Part shown: positions 44,035 to 52,451 of the stretch, piece after piece
Position numbering within the stretch: the first letter of the stretch is position 1
Layout of the letters: each line of letters starts with the position of its first letter
NCBI RefSeq assembly: GCF_001295845.1
Contig: NZ_LJIC01000027.1
Span: 27,384-91,383 of the forward strand
Source: Rhodopseudomonas sp. AAP120
GTDB lineage: Bacteria > Pseudomonadota > Alphaproteobacteria > Rhizobiales > Xanthobacteraceae
Direction of reading: 5' to 3'
Length of the DNA stretch: 64,000 nucleotides
The notes under the pieces: generated by a model
The model's database searches: none
Told to the model about the DNA's origin: nothing
The model's input: the letters and a program-made list of their open reading frames with translations, nothing else
Program-made: the position numbers and the translations under genes

Positions 44035-44316
44035 TCAGATTGCGCCTGACGCAGCCGACGAGTAGCGCTTGAGGCGTTTGGCCTCGTTCGCCGAGAACTG
44101 CCCGAACACCTGCCTGACGCGAGCGGCCGGCGTCAAATTGTCGGCGAAGCCGCGTCCTTCTCTGATACTCGTGGCCGCGACATGCGGCGCGTACGAGGTG
44201 CTGTCGTAGATGGCGTCGTTGAACCGCGGCGGGGGCTCAGCGAACACCGCATTGATGATCACCAGCAGCGCCAGCACGGCGGGGCCGACAGAGACGAAGT
44301 ATCGGAGGATGGGCAT
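44035..44316 (-). CDS. Small exported or membrane-anchored protein, function unknown
   Basis: A 93-residue protein with an N-terminal hydrophobic segment (MPILRYFVSVGPAVLALLVIINAVFAEPPP), a signal peptide or anchor. It is followed by RFNDAIYDSTSYAP and a basic C-terminus (ANEAKRLKRYSS). Similar short proteins starting MPIxRYF occur widely in Bradyrhizobium and Rhodopseudomonas; no role is assigned. It is convergent with aapP. Confidence 0.65.
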   Translation of the reverse strand: MPILRYFVSVGPAVLALLVIINAVFAEPPPRFNDAIYDSTSYAPHVAATSIREGRGFADNLTPAARVRQVFGQFSANEAKRLKRYSSAASGAI

Positions 44317-44474
44317 GACGCGTTCCTTGTTGGTACAAGGAAACGCCGTCAGGGATGAAGGCGTCGTTGCCGCCGCCGACGGTCCTTCGAAAGCGGTTCT
44401 TGTTCAGTTAATTACGTTCCGAGAATGCGTTGGTTTTCGGCAACGGTCGTGAATTAAAGGTCCACACACCCGTT

Positions 44475-44512
44475 CGTCATTCCGGGCGAGTGCAGCGCGA
44501 GCCCGGAATCGG
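44475..44512. repeat. Palindromic intergenic repeat (TCATTCCGGG type)
   Basis: CGTCATTCCGGGC and GCCCGGAAT flank a GAGTGCAGCGCGA loop. This is another common intergenic hairpin type, at the 3' end of cysK. Confidence 0.65.
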
Positions 44513-44541
44513 AGCCCGCTGTTTCGTCCGCCGTCGGACGC

Positions 44542-45579
44542 TCACACCGCCTCGAACGGCACCGCGATCTTGCTCTTCGTCTCCATCCACTCCGGCACCG
44601 GCAGGTTCTTCGACCGCATGAATTCCGGGTTGAACAGCTTCGACTGATAGCGGCTGCCGTAGTCGCACAGGATGGTCACGATGGTGTGGCCGGGGCCGAG
44701 GTCCTTGGCAAGGCGGATGGCGCCGGCGATGTTGATGCCGCTGCTGCCGCCGAGGCAGAGGCCTTCGTGTTCGAGCAGGTCATAGACCACCGCGACCGCT
44801 TCGTGGTCGGGGATCTGATAGGCGTCGTCGACGATCGCGCCGTCGAGATTGGCGGTGACGCGGCCCTGGCCGATGCCTTCGGTGATCGAACTGCCTTCCG
44901 ACTTCAGCGCGCCGTGCTTGTAGTAATTATACAGCGCCGAGCCCATCGGATCGGCGAGCGCGATGCGGATGTTCGGATCGAACTGCTTCAGACCGATCGA
45001 GACGCCGGCCAGCGTGCCGCCGGAGCCGACCGCGCAGACGAAGCCGTCGATCTTGCCGTCGGTCTGCTGCCAGATTTCCGGCGCGGTGGTGGCGATGTGG
45101 GCCTGGCGGTTGGCGACGTTGTCGAACTGATTGGCCCAGATCGCGCCGTTCGGCTCGGTCTTGGCCAGTTGTTCGGCGAGGCGACCGGACAGCTTCACGT
45201 AGTTGTTCGGATTGGCGTAGGGCACCGCCGGCACTTCGATCAGTTCGGCGCCGCACAGCCGCAGCATGTCTTTCTTTTCCTGGCTCTGCGTCTCCGGAAT
45301 CACGATGACGGTGCGAAAGCCGAGCGTGTTGGCGACCAGCGCCAGGCCGATACCGGTATTGCCGGCGGTGCCTTCGACGACCACTCCGCCGGGACGCAGC
45401 GCGCCGCGACCGACCGCGTCCCGGATGATGCCGAGCGCCGCCCGATCCTTCACCGACTGGCCGGGATTCATGAACTCGGCCTTGCCGAGAATGGTGCAGC
45501 CGGTCGTCTCGGACGCGCGCTTCAGCTTGATGAGGGGCGTATTGCCGATGGCGTCGACGACGTCGTTCTTGATGATCAT
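44542..45579 (-). CDS. cysK: Cysteine synthase family protein (O-acetylserine sulfhydrylase-like)
   Basis: A 345-residue PLP enzyme. It has DAIGNTPLIKLKR, the Schiff-base lysine K44 in PGQSVKDRAA, the phosphate loop GTAGNTGIG, VCAVGSGGTLAGVS and GLCLGGSSGINIAGA. The family makes cysteine from O-acetylserine and sulfide. Two points differ from classic CysK: the loop reads TAGNTG where TSGNTG is usual, and the protein is ~20-30 residues longer. The exact substrate is therefore less certain. It lies 117 bases after the CFA-synthase gene on the same strand. Confidence 0.87.
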   Translation of the reverse strand: MIIKNDVVDAIGNTPLIKLKRASETTGCTILGKAEFMNPGQSVKDRAALGIIRDAVGRGALRPGGVVVEGTAGNTGIGLALVANTLGFRTVIVIPETQSQEKKDMLRLCGAELIEVPAVPYANPNNYVKLSGRLAEQLAKTEPNGAIWANQFDNVANRQAHIATTAPEIWQQTDGKIDGFVCAVGSGGTLAGVSIGLKQFDPNIRIALADPMGSALYNYYKHGALKSEGSSITEGIGQGRVTANLDGAIVDDAYQIPDHEAVAVVYDLLEHEGLCLGGSSGINIAGAIRLAKDLGPGHTIVTILCDYGSRYQSKLFNPEFMRSKNLPVPEWMETKSKIAVPFEAV

Positions 45580-45696
45580 GATGTCCGAAAGCGTGAAGGC
45601 CGGTTGCGGGTCCTCAACCTAGGAGACGCGGCGGCGCGAGACAAGGCAGCCTGCCGCATTGTCGTGCACGGCAGCGGCGCATGGTGAACTGCGCGA

Positions 45697-46926
45697 TCAG
45701 TTCGCTTTTGCGAACACCACCTGCCTGACGTCGATGTTCCCCGACAGGAAGCCGGCCTCGCAGTAGGCGAGGTAGTATTCCCACAGCCGGCGGAAGCGAT
45801 CGTCGAAACCTTGCGATGTCAGGTTCGGCCACGCAGCGCGGAAATTGTCTCTCCAGGTCGCCAGCGTCTTGGCATAATCTTCCCCGAAAATGCGTTCGCG
45901 GATCACAGGCACGCCGAATTTCTCGCCGAGCGACTTCAGGATCGCGGGCGAGGGCAGCATTCCGCCGGGAAAGACGTAGCGCTGGATGAAATCGACCTCG
46001 CGCCGGTAGGCCGCGAAAAAGCGATCCTGGATCGTGATCGCCTGGATGCCGACCAACCCGCCCGGCAGCAGGCGGTCGCGCAGTTGTGAGAAATATTTCG
46101 GCCAGAACTCTTCGCCGACGGCCTCGATCATCTCGATCGAGGCGATGCGGTCATACTGGCCGCGCTCGTCGCGATAATCCTGGAGCTTGATCTCGACCTT
46201 GTCGGCGAGGCCGGCGCGCTGCATCCGCTCCTGGGCGAAATCGCGCTGCTCCTTGCTGATCGTCAGCCCGACCACGCGAGCGTCGAAATTCTTGGCGGCG
46301 TATTCGGCAAAGCCGCCCCAACCGCAGCCGATCTCCAGCACGGTCTGCCCGGGCCGCAGATCGATCGCCTCGGCGAGCCGCTGATATTTGTTGATCTGCG
46401 CGGCGGTGAGATCGTGGGTGTGGTCCTCGAACAGCGCCGAGGAGTAGGTCATGCTCGGATCAAGCCAGGCCGAGTAGAATGCGTTGCCGATGTCGTAATG
46501 CGCGTAGATGTTCTTGCGCGCCTGCCGCTTGGTGTTGCGGTTGAACCAGTGCCGCACCACCTGGACGAACCGCATCAGCGGATTGTCGCCGAGCATCGCC
46601 TGGATCAACTCGTGGTTGACGCAGAACAGATACAGGAACTGCGTCAGGTCCGGGGTGTCCCAATCGCCGTTGAGATAGGCCTCGGCGATGCCGATGTCGC
46701 CGCCATTGATCAGCCGGCTCGCAAACGCATAGTTGTGCAGCCGCATCTCGGCGGCCGGTCCGGGCTCGGCGCCGCCCATCCGGAAGCGGCGACCGTCGGG
46801 CAGGGTGACGTCCAGCGTGCCGCGCCGCAGCCGCGCCCCGAAGGCCAGTGCCATCCGCACGACGCGGGGCAGCCCCGTCAGCTGAGTGTCGACGTTGTCT
46901 GGGGTGAGTGTCACCAACTCGCGCAT
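45697..46926 (-). CDS. Cyclopropane-fatty-acid-synthase family methyltransferase
   Basis: A 409-residue SAM-dependent methyltransferase. It has the CFA N-terminal domain (FGARLRRGTLDVTLPDGRRF), KNIYAHYDIGNAFYSAWLDPSMTYSSALF, the SAM loop VLEIGCGWGGFAEYAA, SIEMIEAVGEEFWPKYF, REVDFIQRYVFPGGMLPS and the C-terminal YYLAYCEAGFLSGNIDVRQVVF. These enzymes methylate unsaturated acyl chains of membrane phospholipids. Its place after an FAD oxidase and a DUF1365 protein suggests a product other than plain cyclopropane acids. The ATG at 46926 starts the homology; it is 53 bases after the DUF1365 gene. Confidence 0.92.
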   Translation of the reverse strand: MRELVTLTPDNVDTQLTGLPRVVRMALAFGARLRRGTLDVTLPDGRRFRMGGAEPGPAAEMRLHNYAFASRLINGGDIGIAEAYLNGDWDTPDLTQFLYLFCVNHELIQAMLGDNPLMRFVQVVRHWFNRNTKRQARKNIYAHYDIGNAFYSAWLDPSMTYSSALFEDHTHDLTAAQINKYQRLAEAIDLRPGQTVLEIGCGWGGFAEYAAKNFDARVVGLTISKEQRDFAQERMQRAGLADKVEIKLQDYRDERGQYDRIASIEMIEAVGEEFWPKYFSQLRDRLLPGGLVGIQAITIQDRFFAAYRREVDFIQRYVFPGGMLPSPAILKSLGEKFGVPVIRERIFGEDYAKTLATWRDNFRAAWPNLTSQGFDDRFRRLWEYYLAYCEAGFLSGNIDVRQVVFAKAN

Positions 46927-46979
46927 TTCAGTTCCATCACAGGGCCTCGCCGCATGGATGGAAGCGCCGGGCTCACACT

Positions 46980-47816
46980 TTAGGGAGTATAAGCATCGCG
47001 CGGGCGGGCTGCAAAGCCGGTCGATGGCGGTGCGGGCGGGCGCGGCACCAGTCGCGCGCCCTTGATCCACAGCCGCAACGCTTCCCAATGGATCGCGGCC
47101 ATCACCTTCAGCGTCATCAGCGGCAGTGCGACGAACGCGCGCAGCAGCGACGCTGTGGTGAGCGGCCGGCGCCGGCCGTTGAAGGTGGCGGCGAGCAGCG
47201 GTCCGGAGGCGTCGGTCTCGAGAATGCGCAGCTTCACCACATCGCCCGGCGGCGTGATGCGGAAGTGATAGCGCATCGCCATTTCGATGAAGGGCGAGAC
47301 GTAGAACAGCTTGTCCTGCGCTTGTCGCAGCCCTGCGGCGGAGAGCTGGCCGGCCCGGACCGGCAGCACGTAGGGGTGAATGTCGCCGAAGGTGTTGCGG
47401 ACCTCGTACACCACCAGCGCCAGCATTCCATCTGCCGCGTAGCAGAAATAGACCGACAGCGGATTGAATGTGTAGCCCAGCAGCCGCGGATACGTCAGCA
47501 GCAGCACGCGGCCGCCGGTGAGGTCGACGCCCTGGGCCGCGGCGCAGCGATCGATATAGGCGCGCAGCGACGAGCCGTCGCGGTCGCCGTGGTCTTTCTC
47601 GTGAAAGCTGTACAGCGCGGGACGATTGACGCCGAACAGCGGCGATATCCGGTCCGCTTCGGCCAGACGATCGAGGTCGATCAGCAGCGACATCACGCGG
47701 TAGTTGAAGCGATGCCCCATCGGCTTCAGCCGCGCATGCATCACGTCGCCGACATACAGCGCGGCGGGCGCATCGCCGGTCGTCGCTGCTACGGTGTCGG
47801 CTGGAAGGGGCGTCAT
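46980..47816 (-). CDS. DUF1365 family protein
   Basis: A 278-residue DUF1365 protein: ALYVGDVMHARLKPMGHRFNYRVMSLLIDLDRL, LLTYPRLLGYTFNPLSVYFCY, VYEVRNTFGDIHPYVLP and FYVSPFIEMAMRYHFRITPP. DUF1365 is nearly always encoded between an FAD amine-oxidase-like protein and a CFA-synthase homologue, as here (12 bases after the former). In Rhodobacter sphaeroides this gene set is linked to fatty-acid modification and the singlet-oxygen response. The biochemical activity of this protein is inferred only from that context. Confidence 0.92.
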   Translation of the reverse strand: MTPLPADTVAATTGDAPAALYVGDVMHARLKPMGHRFNYRVMSLLIDLDRLAEADRISPLFGVNRPALYSFHEKDHGDRDGSSLRAYIDRCAAAQGVDLTGGRVLLLTYPRLLGYTFNPLSVYFCYAADGMLALVVYEVRNTFGDIHPYVLPVRAGQLSAAGLRQAQDKLFYVSPFIEMAMRYHFRITPPGDVVKLRILETDASGPLLAATFNGRRRPLTTASLLRAFVALPLMTLKVMAAIHWEALRLWIKGARLVPRPPAPPSTGFAARPRDAYTP

Positions 47817-47828
47817 GCTGATCCGCTC

Positions 47829-49142
47829 TTATTCTGCCGCCTGGCTGAATTCCGTCGGCGGTCCGCGCCACGGCACTGGCGCGCCGAGATTTTCCGCCAC
47901 CGCGAGGCCGGAGCGCAGCCCGTCCTCATGGAAGCCGTAACCGGTCCACGCGCCGCAGAACCAGGTGCGACGCTGGCCCTGGATCTCCCCGATCCGGCGC
48001 TGCGCCGCAAAGGCCTTGGCGGTGTATTGCGGATGGTCGCAATCGTAGCGGCCGAAGGTCAAGGCCGGGTCGGGCGCGAACGGCGGGTTGAGGCTGACGA
48101 ACAGCGGCTTGTCGGCGTCAATGCCCTGCAGCCGGTTCATCCAATAGGTGACGGCGACGTCGTTGACCGGCGAATGCGCGCGCTGCCAGCGCAGGAAATT
48201 CCACGACGCCCAGGCGCGCTTGCGCTTCGGCATCAGCCGCGGATCGCGATGCAGATAGACGAGGTTCGGCGCATAGCCGATGCTGCCGAGGATCTCGCGC
48301 TCGTCGTCGCTGGGATCGCTCAGCATCGCCAGCGCCTGGTTGCTGTGCGCGCCGATCACGACGTGATCATACACGTCGGTGTGGCCGAGACTGTCGCGGA
48401 CGATCACGCCCTTCGGCGTGCGCTCGATGCCGGTCACCGCCGCGCCGAGCCGCAGCCGGTCGCCGAACGCCGCAGTCAGTTTCTCGACATAGCGGGCGCT
48501 ACCGCCCTTCACGGTTCGCCAGATCGGGCGTTCGTAGTGCAGCAGGCGGTGGTTGTTGAAGAAGGCGACGAAGTTCTCGGCCGGGAAGTCCAGGATCTCG
48601 TGTGCCGGGGCCGACCAGATCGCCGCGCCCATCGGCGCCAGATAGTCGGTGAGGAGTCGCGGCGCATAATTGCGGCTGCTGAAATATTCGCCCAGCGACA
48701 GGCCGGCGAGGGCACCCGACTTGAAGTCGGCGACGCTCTGCTCGTTGAAGGTCAGGATATGCCGCAGCATCCGCAGGTAGGACGGCGAGAGCAGGTTGCT
48801 GGGTTGCGCGAACAGGCCGCGCGCGGTTTCGAGCCAGTTGGCGCCGCCGCCCTTCCATTCGAATCGGCCCGAATCGGCCGACACGGCGAAGCTCATGCAA
48901 CTCTCCACCGTCTCGACGCCGAGATGGGCGAACAGGGCGGTGAGATCGGGATAGTTGAGCTGGTTGTAGACGATGAAGCCGATGTCGACGGGAATCGGCG
49001 TGCCGTCATAGTCGACCGTCACGGTGTGGCTATGGCCGCCGGCGCGCAGCTCGCGCTCATAGACAGTGATCGGGTATCGCGACGACAACGCCCAAGCGGC
49101 GGCATTGCCTGCGATTCCCGTTCCAACAATTGCGACGCGCAT
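47829..49142 (-). CDS. FAD-dependent amine-oxidase-like flavoprotein
   Basis: A 437-residue flavoprotein. The Rossmann FAD motif is at the very N-terminus (MRVAIVGTGIAGNAAAWALSSRYPITVYE), followed by AGGHSHTVTVDYDGTPIPVDIGFIVYN, the family hallmark, SPSYLRMLRHI, YFSSRNYAPRLLTDYLAPMGAAIWSAP and WFCGAWTGYGFHEDGLRSG at the C-terminus. It belongs to the NAD(P)/FAD-binding group paired with DUF1365 and CFA synthase; a fatty-acyl desaturase or oxidase role is likely but inferred. The ATG at 49142 opens the FAD motif; it is the first gene of the trio. Confidence 0.92.
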   Translation of the reverse strand: MRVAIVGTGIAGNAAAWALSSRYPITVYERELRAGGHSHTVTVDYDGTPIPVDIGFIVYNQLNYPDLTALFAHLGVETVESCMSFAVSADSGRFEWKGGGANWLETARGLFAQPSNLLSPSYLRMLRHILTFNEQSVADFKSGALAGLSLGEYFSSRNYAPRLLTDYLAPMGAAIWSAPAHEILDFPAENFVAFFNNHRLLHYERPIWRTVKGGSARYVEKLTAAFGDRLRLGAAVTGIERTPKGVIVRDSLGHTDVYDHVVIGAHSNQALAMLSDPSDDEREILGSIGYAPNLVYLHRDPRLMPKRKRAWASWNFLRWQRAHSPVNDVAVTYWMNRLQGIDADKPLFVSLNPPFAPDPALTFGRYDCDHPQYTAKAFAAQRRIGEIQGQRRTWFCGAWTGYGFHEDGLRSGLAVAENLGAPVPWRGPPTEFSQAAE

Positions 49143-49564
49143 TCCTGGCCCCCTCAGCCCACCACTGGTTCCCGAGTTACGACGGGCCTCCGCCGAGGTT
49201 TCAGCACCGAACGTGCTGGGCGCGGCGAGTGGGCAGGGTCGATCCACAACGGCAACGAAACAGATGAAATCTTTGTAAGCTTTGCCCCATCTTGAAACCC
49301 GGTCAAGTTGGGGAAAACCCCATAAAACAAAGCGATACCTGCGATCGGGCGGCAGCCGCCGCGCTGGCGCGGAAACATTCCGTCACCGGCGTCGCGCCCG
49401 ACAGGCCTGTGCGACGCACGTGAGGCCGGCTACAATGCGTTCGGGCTTGAGAAAACGTTTTCCGTGAGCAGGTTGCGAGTGACTGGCAGAGAGCATCATC
49501 CGCCGTTCGGTCCGGCGCGAGGTGCGCGGCGATCCGCCGCGCCCGCCGACAGGTCGCGCCCTGC
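49143..49564. other. Divergent control region between the FAD oxidase and the efflux operon
   Basis: About 420 bases with no supported gene. Apart from two nested palindromes at 49285-49322 nothing is recognised; no sigma-E-type TGATCC box of the Rhodobacter kind could be found on the oxidase side. Confidence 0.5.
49285..49322. promoter_or_regulatory. Two overlapping palindromes, operator candidate
   Basis: CCCCATCTTGA and TCAAGTTGGGG are inverted repeats (11 bases, one mismatch, 7-base spacer, 49285-49313). Directly overlapping is a perfect palindrome TGGGGAAAACCCCA (49309-49322). The position between two divergent transcription units suits a regulator-binding site; no regulator gene is adjacent. 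A weak terminator is the alternative. Confidence 0.45.
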
Positions 49565-51013
49565 ATGAGCTCAGCGCTGCGCAGCTTTGGTCAGTCACTG
49601 CGGATGATGGCGGCGTCGGCGCTCGTCGTCTCGGCGGGCGGCTGCATCCTCACCAAGGACCTGCCCGACCCGGCGCTGGATGTGCCGCCGCGCTACAAAG
49701 CGGTGTCCACGAGCGCGATCGACCGGCCGCCGGCGCTCGACTGGTGGCGCGGCTTCCGCTCGGCGGAACTGACGCAGCTGATGGAAGAGGCGCAGACCGT
49801 CAATCTCGACATCGCCGCCGCCACCGCGCGCATCCTGCAGGCGGACGCCCAGGCGCGCATCACCGGCGCGGCACTGCTGCCCTCGCTCACCGGCAACGGC
49901 AGCGGCTCGCAGAACAAGACGTCGGGGAGCAATATCCAGAACACCACGATCGCCGGCCGGCGTTACGCGACCTATTCGGCATCGCTGAGCGCCAGCTACG
50001 AGATCGACTTCTGGGGCAAGAATCACGACGCCGCACTGGCGGCGGAAGAAACCGCCACGGCGAATCGGTTTGACCGCGACACCGTGGCGCTGACCACGAT
50101 GGCGAGCGTCGCCAATGCGTATTTTCAGGTGCTGGCCTCGCAGGACCGGATCCGCACCGCGCGCGAGAACATCGCCAGCGCGCAGCGCATTCTCGACGCG
50201 ATCAAGCAGCGCCTCGCCGCCGGCACCGGCAGCGATCTCGACGTCGCGCAGCAGGAAAGCGTGCTCGCCAACCAGCGCGCCGCGGTCCCGCCGCTGCAAT
50301 TGACGCTGGCGCAGAACCTTAACACGCTGGCGACGCTGCTGGCGCGTCCGCCCGAAAGCGTCAAGATCGTCGGCGGTTCACTGAACAGCCTGGGCTCGCC
50401 GCGGGTGACGCCGGGGCTGCCGTCGGAGCTGCTGACGCAGCGGCCGGACATCCGCCGCCAGGAGGCGCAGCTCGCCTCCGCCACCGCCAATGTCGGCAGC
50501 GCCCGGGCGCAGTTCTTCCCGAGCATCACCCTGACCGGGCAGGGCGGTTACCAGAGTGCGGTGCTGGCGTCGCTATTCACTCCGCAAGCGACGTTCTCCA
50601 ACCTCGCGGCCGGCCTGACGCAGCCGATCTTCGACGGGGGCAAGATCCAAGGTAATTTCGATCTGACCAAGGCGCAGCAGGATGAATTGCTGCAGACCTA
50701 CCGCAAGACCGTGGTCTCGGCCTTCGCCGACGTCGACAACGCGCTGGAGTCGATCAAGCAGAACACCACGCGGCTGCGGCTGCAGCGTGAGGCGGTGGCG
50801 TCGTCGCGGCGCGCCTTCAACCTCGCCGAACAGCAACTACGCGCCGGCACGGCGGACATCGTGACTGTTCTCAACACGCAACTGACACTATTTACGGCTG
50901 AGGATACGCTGATCCAGACGCAGCTTGCGCGCTATCTGGCGATCGTCAGCCTGTTTCAGGCACTCGGGGGCGGCTGGGAGCCGAGGATGGAAAGGCCGGT
51001 CAATGCTCTTTAA
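49565..51013 (+). CDS. RND efflux outer-membrane lipoprotein (OprM/NodT family)
   Basis: A 482-residue outer-membrane factor with a lipobox (VVSAGGC, Cys 27), DWWRGFRSAELTQLMEEA, two long repeats rich in Ala/Gln coiled-coil (AQTVNLDIAAATARILQADAQ, LRLQREAVASSRRAFNLAEQQLRAG), LLTQRPDIRRQEAQLASA and the barrel segment FFPSITLTGQGGY. It forms the trimeric exit duct for the pump encoded next to it. It overlaps the adaptor gene by 11 bases, so the operon carries its own outer-membrane channel in addition to the separate tolC at 62.6 kb. Confidence 0.93.
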   Translation: MSSALRSFGQSLRMMAASALVVSAGGCILTKDLPDPALDVPPRYKAVSTSAIDRPPALDWWRGFRSAELTQLMEEAQTVNLDIAAATARILQADAQARITGAALLPSLTGNGSGSQNKTSGSNIQNTTIAGRRYATYSASLSASYEIDFWGKNHDAALAAEETATANRFDRDTVALTTMASVANAYFQVLASQDRIRTARENIASAQRILDAIKQRLAAGTGSDLDVAQQESVLANQRAAVPPLQLTLAQNLNTLATLLARPPESVKIVGGSLNSLGSPRVTPGLPSELLTQRPDIRRQEAQLASATANVGSARAQFFPSITLTGQGGYQSAVLASLFTPQATFSNLAAGLTQPIFDGGKIQGNFDLTKAQQDELLQTYRKTVVSAFADVDNALESIKQNTTRLRLQREAVASSRRAFNLAEQQLRAGTADIVTVLNTQLTLFTAEDTLIQTQLARYLAIVSLFQALGGGWEPRMERPVNAL

Positions 51014-52400
51014 GCCGGACTCGAACGACTCGTCCGGGGCGGACGCCGAGGCCAAAAGCAGCCTGGCATCGCGGGCGCGGCGGCGGATCGTTGCGCTGCT
51101 GGTGACCGCGGTGATCCTGGGCGGTCTCGGCTACATCGCCTGGAGCGCCTTCCAGACCAAGCCCGCCATGATGGGCCGCGGCAATGGCGGTCCGGGCGGA
51201 CGCCCCGACATGTCGGTGCCGGTGCTGGCGGCGACCCCGAAGATCGAGGACGTGCCGGTGTATCTCGACGGCGTCGGCTCGGTCCGGGCGCTGAACACCG
51301 TGACGGTGCGGGCGCAGGTCGACGGCAAGCTTATCTCGGTGAACTTCACCGAGGGGCAGGACGTCAAGGCCGGCGACGTCTTGGCCGAGATCGATCCGGC
51401 GATCTATCAGGCGGCCTATGATCAGGCGGTCGCCAAGAAGGCCCAGGACGAGGCGCAGCTCGCCAACGCGCGCATCGACCTGACCCGCTATCAGCAGCTC
51501 GCGGCATCGAACGCCGGCTCCAAGCAGCAGGCCGACACCCAGAAGGCGACCGTGGCGCAGCTCGAGGCGCAGGTGCGCTCGGACCAGGCGGCGATCGACA
51601 ATGCGGCCGCGACGCTCAGCTACACCAAGGTGGTGGCGCCGATTTCCGGCCGCGCCGGTTTGCGCCAGGTCGACAAGGGCAATATCGTTCACGCCTCGGA
51701 CACCACCGGCATCGTGGTGATCACCCAGCTGCAGCCGATCGCGGTGTGGTTCAGCCTGCCGCAGCAGCAGATCGTCCGCGTCAACGCTGCGGCGGCGCAG
51801 CGCACGTTGCCGGTCGATGTGTTCGGCAATGACGGCGTCACCGTGGTCGATACCGGGACGCTGAAAGGCATCGACAACCAGGTCGACCAGACCACCGGCA
51901 CGGTGAAGCTGAAGGCGGAATTTCCCAACGCCAAATATCAGCTCTGGCCCGGCCAATTCGTCAACGTCCGGCTCAAGGTCGAGACGCTCGACAAGGTCGT
52001 GGTGATCCCGACCTCGGCGGTGCAGCGCGGGCCGGCCGGCACCTTCAGCTACGTCATCGATGCGGACAACGTGGTGCACGCACGTCCGGTCAAGGTGACG
52101 CAGCAGAACGAGACCGAGGCGGTGATCGCCAGCGGCTTGACGCCGGCGGACCGCGTCGTCACCACCGGCTTCGCCAATCTGTCCGAGGGCGCCAAGGTCA
52201 GCATCGGCGACGCCAGCCAGGTGCCGACCGCCGACCTCGCGCCACAGAAGCGCCGCCGTGGGCCTCCCGGGGCCGAGGGGCAGAAGCAGGGCGACAACGC
52301 CGGCGAGCAAGGCAAGCGCCGCCGCGGCGAGGGCGGAGCGGGTGCGCAGGGGGCTGCGCCGTCCGGGAATGAATCGTCGGGATCGGCCAAGGCGCCGTGA
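51003..52400 (+). CDS. RND efflux periplasmic adaptor (MdtA-like)
   Basis: A 465-residue membrane fusion protein with one N-terminal span (RIVALLVTAVILGGLGYIAW). The lipoyl-like halves (VTVRAQVDGKLISVNFTEGQDVKAGDVLAEIDP and LSYTKVVAPISGRAGLRQVDKGNIV) flank an alpha-hairpin (LANARIDLTRYQQLAA). A beta-barrel follows with LWPGQFVNVRLKVET and VIPTSAVQRG. This pattern matches MdtA. The last ~70 residues are a Lys/Arg/Gly/Gln-rich tail (QKRRRGPPGAEGQKQGDN) without known function. Confidence 0.93.
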   Translation: MLFKPDSNDSSGADAEAKSSLASRARRRIVALLVTAVILGGLGYIAWSAFQTKPAMMGRGNGGPGGRPDMSVPVLAATPKIEDVPVYLDGVGSVRALNTVTVRAQVDGKLISVNFTEGQDVKAGDVLAEIDPAIYQAAYDQAVAKKAQDEAQLANARIDLTRYQQLAASNAGSKQQADTQKATVAQLEAQVRSDQAAIDNAAATLSYTKVVAPISGRAGLRQVDKGNIVHASDTTGIVVITQLQPIAVWFSLPQQQIVRVNAAAAQRTLPVDVFGNDGVTVVDTGTLKGIDNQVDQTTGTVKLKAEFPNAKYQLWPGQFVNVRLKVETLDKVVVIPTSAVQRGPAGTFSYVIDADNVVHARPVKVTQQNETEAVIASGLTPADRVVTTGFANLSEGAKVSIGDASQVPTADLAPQKRRRGPPGAEGQKQGDNAGEQGKRRRGEGGAGAQGAAPSGNESSGSAKAP

Positions 52401-52451
52401 GCGCCTGCCGGTCGCCGGCAAAGCTGAACCCGCAGCCATGAGGTTGCATCC

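Noticed and set aside
46908..49295. 795-codon plus-strand frame opposite the DUF1365/FAD oxidase genes
   Set aside because: Shadow frame; both minus-strand genes are well-supported families.
49143..49340. Sigma-E (ECF) promoter before the FAD oxidase
   Set aside because: The Rhodobacter-type TGATCC box with a correctly spaced -10 was not found; a nearby GGATCG is not enough.
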